NCBI RefSeq assembly: GCF_016458275.1
Contig: NZ_JAEMHM010000030.1
Coordinates: 1-58,466 of the forward strand
Reading direction: 5' to 3'
Source: Geomesophilobacter sediminis
Lineage (GTDB): Bacteria > Desulfobacterota > Desulfuromonadia > Geobacterales > Geobacteraceae
DNA length: 58,466 nucleotides
The position numbers and the translations under genes are program-made. Of this stretch, positions 39,531 through 47,815 are shown in pieces. Each line of letters opens with the position of its first letter. Position 1 is the stretch's first letter. The notes under the pieces were generated by a model. The model did no database searches. It was not told the DNA's origin and worked only from the letters and a program-made list of their open reading frames with translations.

Positions 39531-40256
39531 ATGCACAAGGTTTTGCTGGTAGATGACGTCAGCATGTTCGTCGAGCTGCAGAGAAGCTATCTGGAACCGT
39601 CGGATCTCAAGATACTCACCGCATACAACGGGCTGGAGGCCCTCGAGGTCTGCCGCAGCGAACGGCCGGAGCTCGTCTTCATGGACCTCCACATGCCGGT
39701 CATGGACGGCGCCGCCGTCTGTGCCGCGGTGAAAAAAGACCCGAACCTGGCCGACACCCGCATCGTCATGATCACCTCGGAAACCAAAACTGGTGATCAT
39801 TCCGTCTGCTACAATGCGGGCTGCGACGATCTGCTCACCAAACCCCTGGACCGGAAAATCTTCCTGGAGACGGCGCGGCGCTTTCTCCCCAAGGTGGAAC
39901 GGCGCAACCGCCGGGTAGGCTGCCGCATCCGTGCCGCCTACCGCGCCAGCGGTACCTCGCACTCGGGGTTAATCATGGACGTAAGCCGCGAAGGGCTCTA
40001 CCTCTCCACCAACTGCGCCGTCGAGGAAGGGACCCAGCTCGACCTGGTTTTCGCCCTGCCGGAGCCGCATACCGCCATCATCCAGACCCGCGGCGAGGTC
40101 GCCTGGATCAACTTCCCCGAAGACCGTAAGAAACCGAGCCTTCCCCAGGGATTCGGCCTGAGGATCGTAAAGATCGACCCCGAATCGAGTGCCAGCCTCG
40201 CCCGCTTCGTGGAACAGCCCAGTCCGTTTATCGAACCAATTTGGAAAGCTTCTTGA
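39531..40256 (+). CDS. Response regulator: receiver + PilZ domain
   Basis: 241 aa. The receiver (1 to about 120) has D8/D9, phospho-acceptor D52 in VFMDLHMPVMDG and the Lys in LLTKPLDRKIF. A PilZ domain follows (about 125-235) with a basic start RRNRRVGCRIRAAYRASG and the DVSREGLYLS motif that, with the upstream arginines, normally binds cyclic di-GMP. It probably joins phosphorylation and c-di-GMP signals to an effector such as motility or exopolysaccharide. GGAGG precedes the ATG. Its 3' end overlaps the convergent hydrolase gene by 29 bp. No kinase is adjacent. Confidence 0.92.
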   Translation: MHKVLLVDDVSMFVELQRSYLEPSDLKILTAYNGLEALEVCRSERPELVFMDLHMPVMDGAAVCAAVKKDPNLADTRIVMITSETKTGDHSVCYNAGCDDLLTKPLDRKIFLETARRFLPKVERRNRRVGCRIRAAYRASGTSHSGLIMDVSREGLYLSTNCAVEEGTQLDLVFALPEPHTAIIQTRGEVAWINFPEDRKKPSLPQGFGLRIVKIDPESSASLARFVEQPSPFIEPIWKAS

Positions 40257-40791
40257 ACGCTTCGGTCCCGGCGACCCGCAGCAGCTGAAAGAGCACGCTC
40301 TCGGTCGAGGTGATCACCGCCCCGGCACCGGCAAGCGCCGTCACCGCGGTAATCCAGTTCTCCTTGCGGCGGCTCATCACCGCGTCGCTCACCAGGTGCA
40401 CCACGTAACCTTCCGCCAGCAGTTCCAGTGCCGTCTGCAGCACGCAGACGTGCGTCTCCATCCCCACCAGGATCACCTGCCGCCGCCCCGATGCCGCAAG
40501 CTGCTCCATGAAACCATCGCCGCCGCAGCAGCTGAAGGTCATCTTCTCCAGCGCCGGAGCCGGGAGCTTTTCCTTGAGTTCCGGGAGGGTTTCACCAAGC
40601 CCCTTGACATACTGCTCGGTGGCAATGGTCGGAATGCCGAGTTCCGCAGCGGCGTCGAGGAGGATCGAGATGTTCTTGGTCAGCTTCGCCAGGACCTCCG
40701 GGTCCATCGCCCGGCAGAGCTTCTCCTGCACATCGATCACCACCAGCTGCGCACTTCCCCTCTCCAGAAAAAACTTGTCCAGTAGCGACAT
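40228..40791 (-). CDS. Isochorismatase-family cysteine hydrolase
   Basis: 187-aa YcaC-like hydrolase. The catalytic triad is visible: Asp in LVVIDVQEKLCRAMDP, a Lys in the LKEKLPAPALEKMTFSC region, and Cys in VGMETHVCVLQTALELL. Substrates of this family range from isochorismate to amides such as nicotinamide; not predictable here. The start at 40791 has AAGGAGTGG upstream; an in-frame start 105 bp earlier lies in the palindromic repeat. Convergent with, and overlapping by 29 bp, the receiver-PilZ gene. Confidence 0.88.
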   Translation of the reverse strand: MSLLDKFFLERGSAQLVVIDVQEKLCRAMDPEVLAKLTKNISILLDAAAELGIPTIATEQYVKGLGETLPELKEKLPAPALEKMTFSCCGGDGFMEQLAASGRRQVILVGMETHVCVLQTALELLAEGYVVHLVSDAVMSRRKENWITAVTALAGAGAVITSTESVLFQLLRVAGTEAFKKLSKLVR

Positions 40792-40824
40792 GATCCACTC
40801 CTTAGCTGAAATAGTTAATAGAAT

Positions 40825-40868
40825 CCCTCTCCCGGCGGGAGAGGGTGGCCAAAGGCCGGGTGAGGGGT
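40825..40868. repeat. CCCTCTCCC...GGGAGAGGG palindromic repeat, copy 2
   Basis: Palindromic core followed by TGGCC..GGCCGGGTGAGGGG. It is inverted relative to copy 3, with 21 bp between them, forming a paired unit downstream of ntrC and upstream of the hydrolase. Confidence 0.8.
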
Positions 40869-40889
40869 GCAAATCAGCGAGTGGAGCTT

Positions 40890-40922
40890 CCCTCACCCCA
40901 ACCCTCTCCCGGCGGGAGAGGG
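40890..40922. repeat. CCCTCTCCC...GGGAGAGGG palindromic repeat, copy 3
   Basis: CCCTCACCCCAACCCTCTCCCG-type copy whose leading arm pairs with the GGGTGAGGGG tail of copy 2. It ends 10 bp after the ntrC stop and may serve as its terminator. Confidence 0.8.
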
Positions 40923-40931
40923 AGTAACGTA

Positions 40932-42371
40932 TCAGGCCTGCTTCACCACCTCGATGCCGAGTTCGGTGATCTTCTTCCTCAGGGTGTTCCGGTTGATGCC
41001 GAGGATGTCGGCGGCGCGCACCTGGTTGCCGCGGGTTTTCTCCAGCACGAAGCGGATCAGCGGACGCTCGACCTGCTCCAGGACCATCGAATAGACGTCC
41101 CCGCTCTCCATACGTTCCATGTTGGAAAAGCTGCCGCGCAGTTTCAGGTCGACGATCCCCTCCAGGGAGAGTTCCTCACCCTTGCCATCCGCCCCCTTGC
41201 TGGTCAGTCCGGGGAAGTCCCCGGCGACAAGCAGCGGGTCCGGCGAAAGGATCACGGCGCGCTTGATGGTGTTCTCCAGCTCGCGGATGTTGCCGGGCCA
41301 GTTGTACCCGGTCAGGAGCTTGATCGCCTCGGCGGAGCAGCGCTTGTTCGGCACTTCGAGCTCGGCGCAGATCTTGGCCAGGAAATACTCGACAAGCAGC
41401 GGCACGTCTTCGCGACGCTCCCTCAGGGGAACCAGGTTGATCGGGATGACGTTGAGGCGATAGAAGAGGTCCTCGCGGAATGCCTTCTTGCGCACGCTTT
41501 CTTCCAGGTCCTGGTTGGTCGCGGCCACGATCCGGACGTCGACCGGAATGCTCTGGTTGCCGCCGGTCCGGGTGACCTCCTTTTCCTGGAGCACGCGGAG
41601 GATCTTGGCCTGCAGATCGATCGGCATGTCACCGATCTCGTCCAAAAAGATGGTCCCGCCGTTGGCCTGCTCGAACTTGCCGAGCTTGCGCTCGGAGGCC
41701 CCGGTGAAGGAGCCCTTCTCGAAGCCGAAAAGTTCGCTCTCCAGGAGTTCCTTCGGGATGGCGGCGCAGTTGAGCGGGATGAAGGGCTTGCCCAGCCGCC
41801 GCGAGTTGTAATGAATGGCGCGGGCGATCAGTTCCTTGCCGGTCCCGGACTCCCCCTGGATGAGGACGGTCACGTCGCTGGGTGCCACCTTGCCGATGGT
41901 CTTGTACACGTCGCGCATCGCCGGCGAGTTGCCGATGATGGTCTTTTCCAGCTGGTAGCGGTCCTTGAGCTCCTCCTTGAGAAGGGTGACCTGGCAGGAC
42001 ATGTCCCGGGCGCGGCTGACCTTTTCCACCACCGCGTCGATCACGCTCAGGTCGAAGGGTTTGGTGAGGTAGTCGTAGGCGCCCCGCTTCATAGCCTCGA
42101 CCGCATTTTTCATGCTGGCCTCGGCGGTCATGATGACGACGAAAAGGTCGGCGCGCTCCTCCTTGACCTTGTCCAAAAGTTCCAGGCCGGAGAGCCCGGG
42201 CATCTTGATGTCGAGCAGGGCGAGGTCGTAGGAGTTCGCCTTGATCATGCGCAGGGCCTCGTCTCCGTCACGGGCGAGGTCGGTGTTGAAACCTTTCTTT
42301 CTCAGGGCCTTGGAAAGGACCCAGCGCATGCTCTCTTCGTCGTCGGCGACCAAAATGTTCTGTATTGACAT
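40932..42371 (-). CDS. ntrC: NtrC-type sigma-54-dependent response regulator
   Basis: 479 aa with three domains. The receiver has D54 (LLDIKMPGLSG). The AAA+ sigma-54 activation domain has Walker A GESGTGKELIARAIHYNSRR, the sigma-54 contact loop in the variant GSFTGA, and Walker B GGTIFLDEIGDMPIDLQ. The Fis-type HTH at the C-terminus (QVRAADILGINRNTLRKKIT) is intact. It activates sigma-54 promoters, classically for nitrogen assimilation. Its position after dusB and an NtrB-like kinase is the nifR3-ntrB-ntrC order, so I use ntrC. GGAGTAGAC precedes the ATG. Confidence 0.92.
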   Translation of the reverse strand: MSIQNILVADDEESMRWVLSKALRKKGFNTDLARDGDEALRMIKANSYDLALLDIKMPGLSGLELLDKVKEERADLFVVIMTAEASMKNAVEAMKRGAYDYLTKPFDLSVIDAVVEKVSRARDMSCQVTLLKEELKDRYQLEKTIIGNSPAMRDVYKTIGKVAPSDVTVLIQGESGTGKELIARAIHYNSRRLGKPFIPLNCAAIPKELLESELFGFEKGSFTGASERKLGKFEQANGGTIFLDEIGDMPIDLQAKILRVLQEKEVTRTGGNQSIPVDVRIVAATNQDLEESVRKKAFREDLFYRLNVIPINLVPLRERREDVPLLVEYFLAKICAELEVPNKRCSAEAIKLLTGYNWPGNIRELENTIKRAVILSPDPLLVAGDFPGLTSKGADGKGEELSLEGIVDLKLRGSFSNMERMESGDVYSMVLEQVERPLIRFVLEKTRGNQVRAADILGINRNTLRKKITELGIEVVKQA

Positions 42372-42386
42372 GTCTACTCCTAAAGC

Positions 42387-42418
42387 GGGGTCGGGGGTCG
42401 GGGGGCAGGGGTCGGGGG
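42387..42418 (+). other. Putative G-quadruplex tract between ntrB and ntrC
   Basis: Five runs of four to six Gs (GGGG-TC-GGGGG-TC-GGGGGG-CA-GGGG-TC-GGGGG) with 2-nt loops, 16 bp upstream of the ntrC start. The genes are on the minus strand, so the G-rich strand is the template strand and the mRNA would be C-rich. Confidence 0.6.
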
Positions 42419-42541
42419 AGCGTCGTTGGTCTCCTGGTCCCGTGGATCCTTCCGTCCGTTAGGTCCCTTCGTTATGCGGTGTCCAAGGTCCGCGCCGGCA
42501 CCGCGTGCCTACCTGCGGTCTTGGCTCCCATTATCTTCCAA

Positions 42542-43627
42542 TTATTGAATTAGTGGCAGTGTTACCGTGAAGACCGTGCCGCGGGAGCGGTCCGACTCGA
42601 CGCGGATCATGCCGCGGTGCTCGGAGACGATCTTCTGGCAGATGGCCAGCCCCAGACCGGTTCCCTTGGTCTTGGTGGTGAAAAACGGCGTGAACAGGTG
42701 ATCGATGACATCTTCGGGAATGCCGGGGCCGTTATCGGCCACCTCGATGGCGACCATCCGGGCGCGCCGCTCACCGATCGGGGTCATGCTGTAGTCGGAG
42801 AGGACCTTGCTGGTCACCTTCACGACCCCATCTTCCCCCACCGCCTCGATGGCATTGCGGATCAGGTTCAGGAAAAGCTGGGTGAGCAGGGCTTCGTCGG
42901 CCAGGATGGGCGGGATGCTCGGATCGAAGTACTGCTGGATGACGATCTTCTTCCCGTCGCTGGCGCGCTTTTGCAAAAGGACGATGTCGGAGAGGACCCG
43001 GTGCAGGTTCACCTTGCCGAGCTTCAGGCGACCGGGGGAGGCCAGGGCCAAAAGCTCCTCGACGATGACGTTCACCCGCTGAACTTCCTTCAGCATGACC
43101 CGCACGTACTCGCGCAGGTCCTCGTTGTCCGGAAATTCCATCTCCAGGAGCTGCGCCGCCCCCTTGATCCCGCCGAGCGGGTTCTTGATCTCGTGGGCAA
43201 GGCCGGCGGCCAGCGCCCCCAGCGAGGAGAGGCGGTCCGCCTGGCGCACCGCCTCCTCCAGCTCGCGCACCTTGGTCAGGTCCCGCAACAAGACGATGGT
43301 CCCGATCCGCTCTCCGGCGGCACGCAAAAGAGGCGACGTCGATACGCCGACCGGGGTCAGCCGGCCGCCGCGCTTGAGGACGACGGTCTCGTGGTCCGAA
43401 ACCGACATGCCGGTGGCAGCGGTCTTTTCCACCAGTTCCAAAAGCGCCGTCTCGCTGCGGAAGATGTCGCTGAAGCGTGCCCCTTTCGCCTGACGCCGCG
43501 ACACCGAGGCGATCTCCTCGGCAGCGGGGTTAACCAGGGTGACCATGCCGCTGTTATCCAGGACAATGACGCCGTCCCCGACGCTGTCGATCACGTTGGC
43601 ATAGTACGCTTCCATAAGGTCATCCAC
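42542..43627 (-). CDS. ntrB: NtrB-like sensor histidine kinase (PAS-HisKA-HATPase)
   Basis: 361 aa and soluble (no membrane helix), like NtrB. The PAS domain starts ANVIDSVGDGVIVLDNSGMV with NPAAEEI. HisKA has H145 in GALAAGLAHEIKNPLGGIK. The ATPase domain has N-box LFLNLIRNAIEAVG, VADNGPGIPEDV and [14 protein letters not shown]. It should phosphorylate the adjacent NtrC-like regulator. The start appears to be GTG at 43627, with GGAGGG upstream, overlapping the dusB stop by 8 bp; an ATG at 43615 has a poorer site. The final residues VFTVTLPLIQ are normal. Confidence 0.9.
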   Translation of the reverse strand: MDDLMEAYYANVIDSVGDGVIVLDNSGMVTLVNPAAEEIASVSRRQAKGARFSDIFRSETALLELVEKTAATGMSVSDHETVVLKRGGRLTPVGVSTSPLLRAAGERIGTIVLLRDLTKVRELEEAVRQADRLSSLGALAAGLAHEIKNPLGGIKGAAQLLEMEFPDNEDLREYVRVMLKEVQRVNVIVEELLALASPGRLKLGKVNLHRVLSDIVLLQKRASDGKKIVIQQYFDPSIPPILADEALLTQLFLNLIRNAIEAVGEDGVVKVTSKVLSDYSMTPIGERRARMVAIEVADNGPGIPEDVIDHLFTPFFTTKTKGTGLGLAICQKIVSEHRGMIRVESDRSRGTVFTVTLPLIQ

Positions 43628-44585
43628 GAAAGAATCCCTCCATTGCGGCCTTGAGTGCCGACCAATCCTCGACCCGGTTCACCTCGGCGCGAAACTGGGC
43701 CGCGCCGGGTATCCCCTTGGTGTACCAGCAAAGATGCTTGCGCATTTCGCGCAGGGCCACCCGTTCCCCGACCTCGGCGGCCAAAAGGTCCATGTGGCGC
43801 AGGGAAACCGCCAGGCGTTCCTCCCGGCAGGGCGGCGCCGGGGTTTCCCCGGCCAAAAGGGCGAGCGCCTCGCGGAAGATCCAGGGGTTCCCCATGGCGC
43901 CGCGCGCGATCATCACCGCGTCGCAGCCGGTCTCCTCCAGCATCGCCACCACGTCGGCCGCGCTGAAGAGGTCCCCGCTCCCGATGACCGGAATGGAAAG
44001 GGCCTTTTTGAGAAGGCCGATCTTGGACCAGTCGGCGTGTCCCTCGAACATCTGGGCCCGGCTTCTCGGGTGGAGCGTCACCGCGTCGCACCCCTCTTCC
44101 TGGGCGATCCTGCCGATCTCGAGATAGACGTCGTCGCCGCAGACCCAACCGGTGCGGATCTTGATGGTGAGCGGCAGCCGGGTTGCGGCCCGCACGCTGC
44201 GCACGATCGCCGCGATCCTGGCCGGGTCCTTCAGGAGCGCGCTGCCGGCCCCGGTCCCGACGACCTTGCGGACCGGGCAGCCCATGTTGATGTCGATCAG
44301 CTCACCGTACCCCTCCACCAGCCGGGCCGCTTCGGCGAGCATTTCCGGATCGTCGCCGAAAAGCTGCAGCCCGAGGGGGCGGTCCTGCGGGTCCCCCTTG
44401 AGAAGATCGAAGCTTTTCTGCCCTTCCCGGGTGAGCCCGTTCACGCTGACCATTTCGGTGAAGGTGAGGGAAGCGCCGCAGTCACGGGCCAAAAGCCGCA
44501 TCGGGAGGTTGGTGACGCCGGCCATGGGCGCGAGAAGTACGCGATTTTTCAATACTAAGGAGCCGATGGCTACCGTTTTCTGCAT
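43620..44585 (-). CDS. dusB: tRNA-dihydrouridine synthase B (NifR3)
   Basis: 321-aa flavoenzyme that reduces uridine in tRNA. The FMN barrel starts LKNRVLLAPMAGVTNLPMRL; the catalytic Cys lies in DINMGCPVRKVVGTGAGSAL; further motifs are LTIKIRTGW, AVTLHPRSRAQMFEGHADW, PVIGSGDLFSA and CDAVMIARGAMGNPWIFREA. The ATG at 44585 has AGGAACC upstream. It is the first gene of a dusB-ntrB-ntrC operon, as in alpha- and some delta-proteobacteria, where dusB was first named nifR3. Confidence 0.94.
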   Translation of the reverse strand: MQKTVAIGSLVLKNRVLLAPMAGVTNLPMRLLARDCGASLTFTEMVSVNGLTREGQKSFDLLKGDPQDRPLGLQLFGDDPEMLAEAARLVEGYGELIDINMGCPVRKVVGTGAGSALLKDPARIAAIVRSVRAATRLPLTIKIRTGWVCGDDVYLEIGRIAQEEGCDAVTLHPRSRAQMFEGHADWSKIGLLKKALSIPVIGSGDLFSAADVVAMLEETGCDAVMIARGAMGNPWIFREALALLAGETPAPPCREERLAVSLRHMDLLAAEVGERVALREMRKHLCWYTKGIPGAAQFRAEVNRVEDWSALKAAMEGFFRG

Positions 44586-44912
44586 ACGATCATGGTTCCT
44601 ATTCTGCTTAAAAATTGGGCATTCTACCGAGAGGGGGTGGAAAAGGCAAGGGGTTTTTCGTAAGGAGAAACGGTGGGGGCGAAATAGTCTTTTTCGTAAG
44701 TTTCCTTGAAAGTTCGCGGTGTTCCAAAAAGGGACAGTGACGACCGAGTAAGCAACCGGCTTACGCTGCAGGAGCGACATGCTTGTCGCGCTGACCAACA
44801 GACGAAACCTGAGGGAGCGCCTTTCCCGGCGCGAACCACCAGAGGCGGTGACAGCGGTTGCAGAAAATCGCGGCAGCAATGTCGCTCCTGCCGGAGATTC
44901 CTCCCGTATCGC
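44586..44912. repeat. REP-like palindromes between dusB and sirtuin gene
   Basis: This gap of 327 bp has no gene. It holds 13-bp inverted arms GCAGGAGCGACAT (44768-44780) and ATGTCGCTCCTGC (44879-44891). A third unit, GGGAGCGCCTTTCCCGGCGCG, lies between them near 44816. All belong to the GGGAGCG..CGCGA family also seen at 48078, 51547 and 51729. They sit just downstream of the sirtuin gene (minus strand), where they could stop transcription. Confidence 0.75.
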
Positions 44913-45731
44913 CTATCCCAGCAGCCGCTCGATTCCCTCGAGCCCTTCCAGGGCACCGCAGGAAAGGCCCAAGTGCGGGGCATGGATCTGGGGCTCGCGT
45001 GGGTTGATCCGGACCACCCGGGCCTGCGGCAGGGCGCCGAGGCGCTCGCTCATCGCGCGGATGGTCGGGACGGCTAACCCAGCACCGAGTTCGACCACCA
45101 CGATGCGCCGTCCTTCGCGCTCGGCGATGAACTCCCGGAAGGCATCCTGCTGGCGCTCGGTCCGGTCGCTGATCCAGCTGTAGTCGCCGAACATGAGGAT
45201 ATTGGGGCGGGCGACGCCGCGGCAGCCCGGGCAACGCGGGACGTCCTTGGAGCGCATGGTGGCGGTGTCGATCCGGAAGGTCTCCCGGTTGTCCCAGATG
45301 TTGCGGCTGCACGGCTCGATGCATTGCAAATGGTGGATGGAACCGTGCACTTCGAGGATGGCATCCTCGGAAAAGCCCGCCTTCTGAAACTGGCCGTCGA
45401 CGTTCGAGGTCACCACGAAGGCATCGAGCTTGTAGCGCTCGATCCAGGAGCGGAGCAGGGCGAAGCCCCGGTGCGGAACGGTATCGCGGTAGAGGTTGGT
45501 GCGGTGGCCGTAGAAGCCCCAGCCGAAGGCGGGATCGCGCTCGAAGTGCTCCGGATTGGCGGCGTCCACGAAGCTGAGGCGGAGCTTCTCGTAAGGGGGA
45601 TAGGCCTTCCAGAACCCTTGGTCGCCGCGAAAGTCCGGAAGCCCGGAATCAACCCCCATGCCGGCGCCGGCGGTGACGATCAGGACCTCGGCGGAGCGAA
45701 GCGCCTCGGCTGCTGCGGTAAAGTCGGGCAT
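44913..45731 (-). CDS. Sir2-family NAD-dependent protein deacylase
   Basis: 272 aa. NAD-binding motif VTAGAGMGVDSGLPDFRGDQ, SNVDGQFQKAG and catalytic His in LEVHGSIHHLQC are present. The zinc module has CIEPC and CPGC pairs. The GAGMGVDSGLPDF variant (usual GAGISxxSGIPxFR) and the longer active-site loop resemble divergent sirtuins. ADP-ribosylation or deacylation of unknown proteins is expected. Start at 45731 has GGAGGATACG; a GTG four codons upstream is an alternative that overlaps this site. It stands alone with REP elements downstream. Confidence 0.88.
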   Translation of the reverse strand: MPDFTAAAEALRSAEVLIVTAGAGMGVDSGLPDFRGDQGFWKAYPPYEKLRLSFVDAANPEHFERDPAFGWGFYGHRTNLYRDTVPHRGFALLRSWIERYKLDAFVVTSNVDGQFQKAGFSEDAILEVHGSIHHLQCIEPCSRNIWDNRETFRIDTATMRSKDVPRCPGCRGVARPNILMFGDYSWISDRTERQQDAFREFIAEREGRRIVVVELGAGLAVPTIRAMSERLGALPQARVVRINPREPQIHAPHLGLSCGALEGLEGIERLLG

Positions 45732-45799
45732 CGTATCCTCCACTCAGCGGTTCGCGGGCGTCCGATCCGACCGATCCGTCCGATCGCCGCCCGCACCAG

Positions 45800-46282
45800 T
45801 TACTGCTTCACGGTTACCAGCACCGGTTTCAGCACCCGCACGAGTTCCGCGGGATCCATGAAAACCAGAAAGCCACGGTGGCCGCCGTTGATGTAGATGC
45901 GCGGCAGATCCAGGATGGTCTTTTCCAGGTAAACCGGCATCTGCTTCCGGGTCCCGAACGGGGAAGTTCCCCCTACCATGTAGCCGGAATGCTTGTTCGC
46001 GACGTCCGGCGCACACGGGGTCACCGTTTTGGCCCCGATGCTGCGGGCCAGCTCCTTGGTCGACACCTGCTCGTCGCCGTGCATCAGGATAACCAGCGGG
46101 TTTCTCCGCTCGTCTTCCATGATCAGGGTCTTGATCACACTGTGTTCCGGCACGCCCAGCTCGCGCGACGACACGGCCGTCCCACCCCGCTCCTCATAGG
46201 TATAGTGATGCTCCTCATAGGCTACCCCGGACTGTCTCAGAACCCGGATCGCCGCAGTTACCGGCGCCTTTACCTTTGCCAT
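45800..46282 (-). CDS. ybaK: YbaK/EbsC-type aminoacyl-tRNA deacylase
   Basis: 160 aa, normal for YbaK. Opening PVTAAIRVLRQSGVAYEEHH, then KTLIMEDERRNPLVILMHGD, STKELARSIGAKTVTPCAPD and the Gly-rich SGYMVGGTSPFGTRKQMPVY typical of this editing family. It hydrolyses Cys-tRNA(Pro) and related mischarged tRNAs. Start at 46282 follows AAGGAGAGACG; a TTG six codons upstream is less likely. It precedes the sirtuin gene on the same strand by 68 bp. Confidence 0.9.
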   Translation of the reverse strand: MAKVKAPVTAAIRVLRQSGVAYEEHHYTYEERGGTAVSSRELGVPEHSVIKTLIMEDERRNPLVILMHGDEQVSTKELARSIGAKTVTPCAPDVANKHSGYMVGGTSPFGTRKQMPVYLEKTILDLPRIYINGGHRGFLVFMDPAELVRVLKPVLVTVKQ

Positions 46283-46422
46283 CGTCTCTCCTTCAGACAA
46301 TTACCGCTACGTATACGCTTTAATAAGACGAAAAGAGTCTTGCCAGCAGAAGTCATTAAGGCTAATGTATTTACCATGTCTTTTCCAGGGGTACAACAAC
46401 GATAGAAAGGCCAGGCCCTCCT

Positions 46423-46821
46423 ATGGAAGCAGCAGCCAAAGTGCTGATTATGGATGACGATGAGATGGTCCGCTTCGTCGCCGGCGAAACGCTGAAACGC
46501 TACGGTTTCGACGTGGAGTTCGCCGTGGACGGCCAGGAAGCGGTTAACCTGTACCGCGAGCGTTTCGAGCAAGGCATCCGTTTCGTCGCCGTCATCCTGG
46601 ACCTCAACATCCCCGGTGCCATGGGGGGTGAAGAGGCCATGCAGAAGCTCCTGGAAATCGATCCCACCGCCCGGGGGTACGTCTCCAGCGGCCGCACCGA
46701 CGACCCGGTGATGCTCAACTACCGCGATTACGGGTTCAGCGGCACCATCGAAAAGCCGTATTTCTACCTGAACAAGCAACTGATGGAAGAGTTCACCAAG
46801 GAACTCGCTGGAAACGCCTAG
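46423..46821 (+). CDS. Orphan receiver-domain response regulator
   Basis: 132 aa, a single receiver domain: acidic pocket MDDDEMVRF, phospho-acceptor D60 in VILDLNIPGAMGG, and Lys in TIEKPYFYL. The SSGRTDDPVMLNYRDYGFSG segment is typical of receivers attached to hybrid kinases, so this may have split from one and may act as a stand-alone relay. No DNA-binding output. It is followed 2 bp later by the cysteine-cluster gene. No clear ribosome-binding site. Confidence 0.9.
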   Translation: MEAAAKVLIMDDDEMVRFVAGETLKRYGFDVEFAVDGQEAVNLYRERFEQGIRFVAVILDLNIPGAMGGEEAMQKLLEIDPTARGYVSSGRTDDPVMLNYRDYGFSGTIEKPYFYLNKQLMEEFTKELAGNA

Positions 46822-46823
46822 CA

Positions 46824-47333
46824 ATGCCCCTGCAAAATTACCTGACGCTCCTGGAAAGGGTTGATGCCCTCTGCGCCCGGACCGCCACCCAATTCGCCGA
46901 CCACATCACCTGCCGTCCCGGATGCGATTCCTGCTGCCGCCACCTCTCCATTTCCGCGGTTGAAGCCGCCGCACTAGTCCACGCGCTGCGCGAACTCCCC
47001 GAAGAGCAGGCCGCCTTGGTTCGGGAGCAGGCGCAAGCGGCCGATGCATCCTCCCCCTGTCCACTGCTCCACGACGGCCTCTGCCTCATCTACCATGCCC
47101 GCCCCATCATCTGCCGCACCCATGGGCTGCCGCTGCTGATCCGCCAGGACGGCGCCGCCCGGGTCGACTTCTGCCCAGACAATTTCCAAGGGATCGACCG
47201 CATTCCCGGAAGCGCCGTTTTGGACCTGGAAAGGCTGAACGAGATGCTTGCCGCGATCAACGCGCTCTACCTGCAGCAATGCCCGGGACCGGAGCGGATT
47301 CATATGGCGCAGTGCCTGCGGCACTCCGGTTGA
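46824..47333 (+). CDS. YkgJ-family cysteine-cluster (metal-binding) protein
   Basis: 169 aa. The cysteine pattern CRPGCDSCCRHLSIS, then CPLLHDGLCLIYHARPIICR with THGLP, and a later DFCPDNF identify the YkgJ-type zinc- or iron-chelating family, here a short member. The metal and partner are unknown. It starts 2 bp after the orphan receiver stop, so the two are probably co-transcribed. Confidence 0.87.
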   Translation: MPLQNYLTLLERVDALCARTATQFADHITCRPGCDSCCRHLSISAVEAAALVHALRELPEEQAALVREQAQAADASSPCPLLHDGLCLIYHARPIICRTHGLPLLIRQDGAARVDFCPDNFQGIDRIPGSAVLDLERLNEMLAAINALYLQQCPGPERIHMAQCLRHSG

Positions 47334-47424
47334 CTTTTGCTGCAGCAGCAGGTATATGACGTGAGTTCAAAACGGCGTCCCCACGGGCGCCACTGGCGTA
47401 ACTGTTTAATTTCGGGGGAACCGC

Positions 47425-47679
47425 ATGAAGCTTAGTTACAAAACGTCCGGGAGCTGCGCTTCCCGGATCGACATCGAGATTGAAAACGGCGTGATCGCCA
47501 GCACCTCCTTCATCGAGGGATGCGCGGGCAACACCCAGGCGGTGGCCGCACTGGTTCGCGGCATGGCCGTCACCGATGCCATCTCGAGGTTGAAGGGGAT
47601 TGCCTGCCAAGGCTCCACCTCGTGCCCGGATCAACTGGCGCGTGCCCTGGAGCAGGCATTGGCCGGCACCGAGGGATGA
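47425..47679 (+). CDS. TSCPD-domain (TIGR03905-like) protein
   Basis: 84 aa. KTSGSCASRIDIEIENGVI, a GCAGNTQAVAALVRGM block and the diagnostic CQGSTSCPDQLARALEQAL. The TSCPD motif is found at the end of some ribonucleotide reductases and in small stand-alone proteins of unknown role. It has conserved cysteines and may bind metal. GGGGGA lies seven bases before the ATG. Confidence 0.88.
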   Translation: MKLSYKTSGSCASRIDIEIENGVIASTSFIEGCAGNTQAVAALVRGMAVTDAISRLKGIACQGSTSCPDQLARALEQALAGTEG

Positions 47680-47710
47680 CCGGATAACCTGAGATTCCGG
47701 GAGTTTCTGG

Positions 47711-47742
47711 AGGTAGGGGCGCAGCGTGCTGCGTCCCTACCT
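47711..47742. repeat. GTAGGGGCGCAGC...GCTGCGTCCCTAC palindrome
   Basis: Near-perfect palindrome (AGGTAGGGGCGCAGC / GCTGCGTCCCTACCT, one G-U). The same core, inverted, occurs at 37849-37872. It lies 32 bp after the TSCPD gene and may terminate it. Confidence 0.75.
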
Positions 47743-47815
47743 CCGTTTTGAGCCTTGCACATTGCCGAGGGACCGGCAGCTGCGGTGCCAGTCTCCGCTA
47801 AGAGGAGGAAATGAA

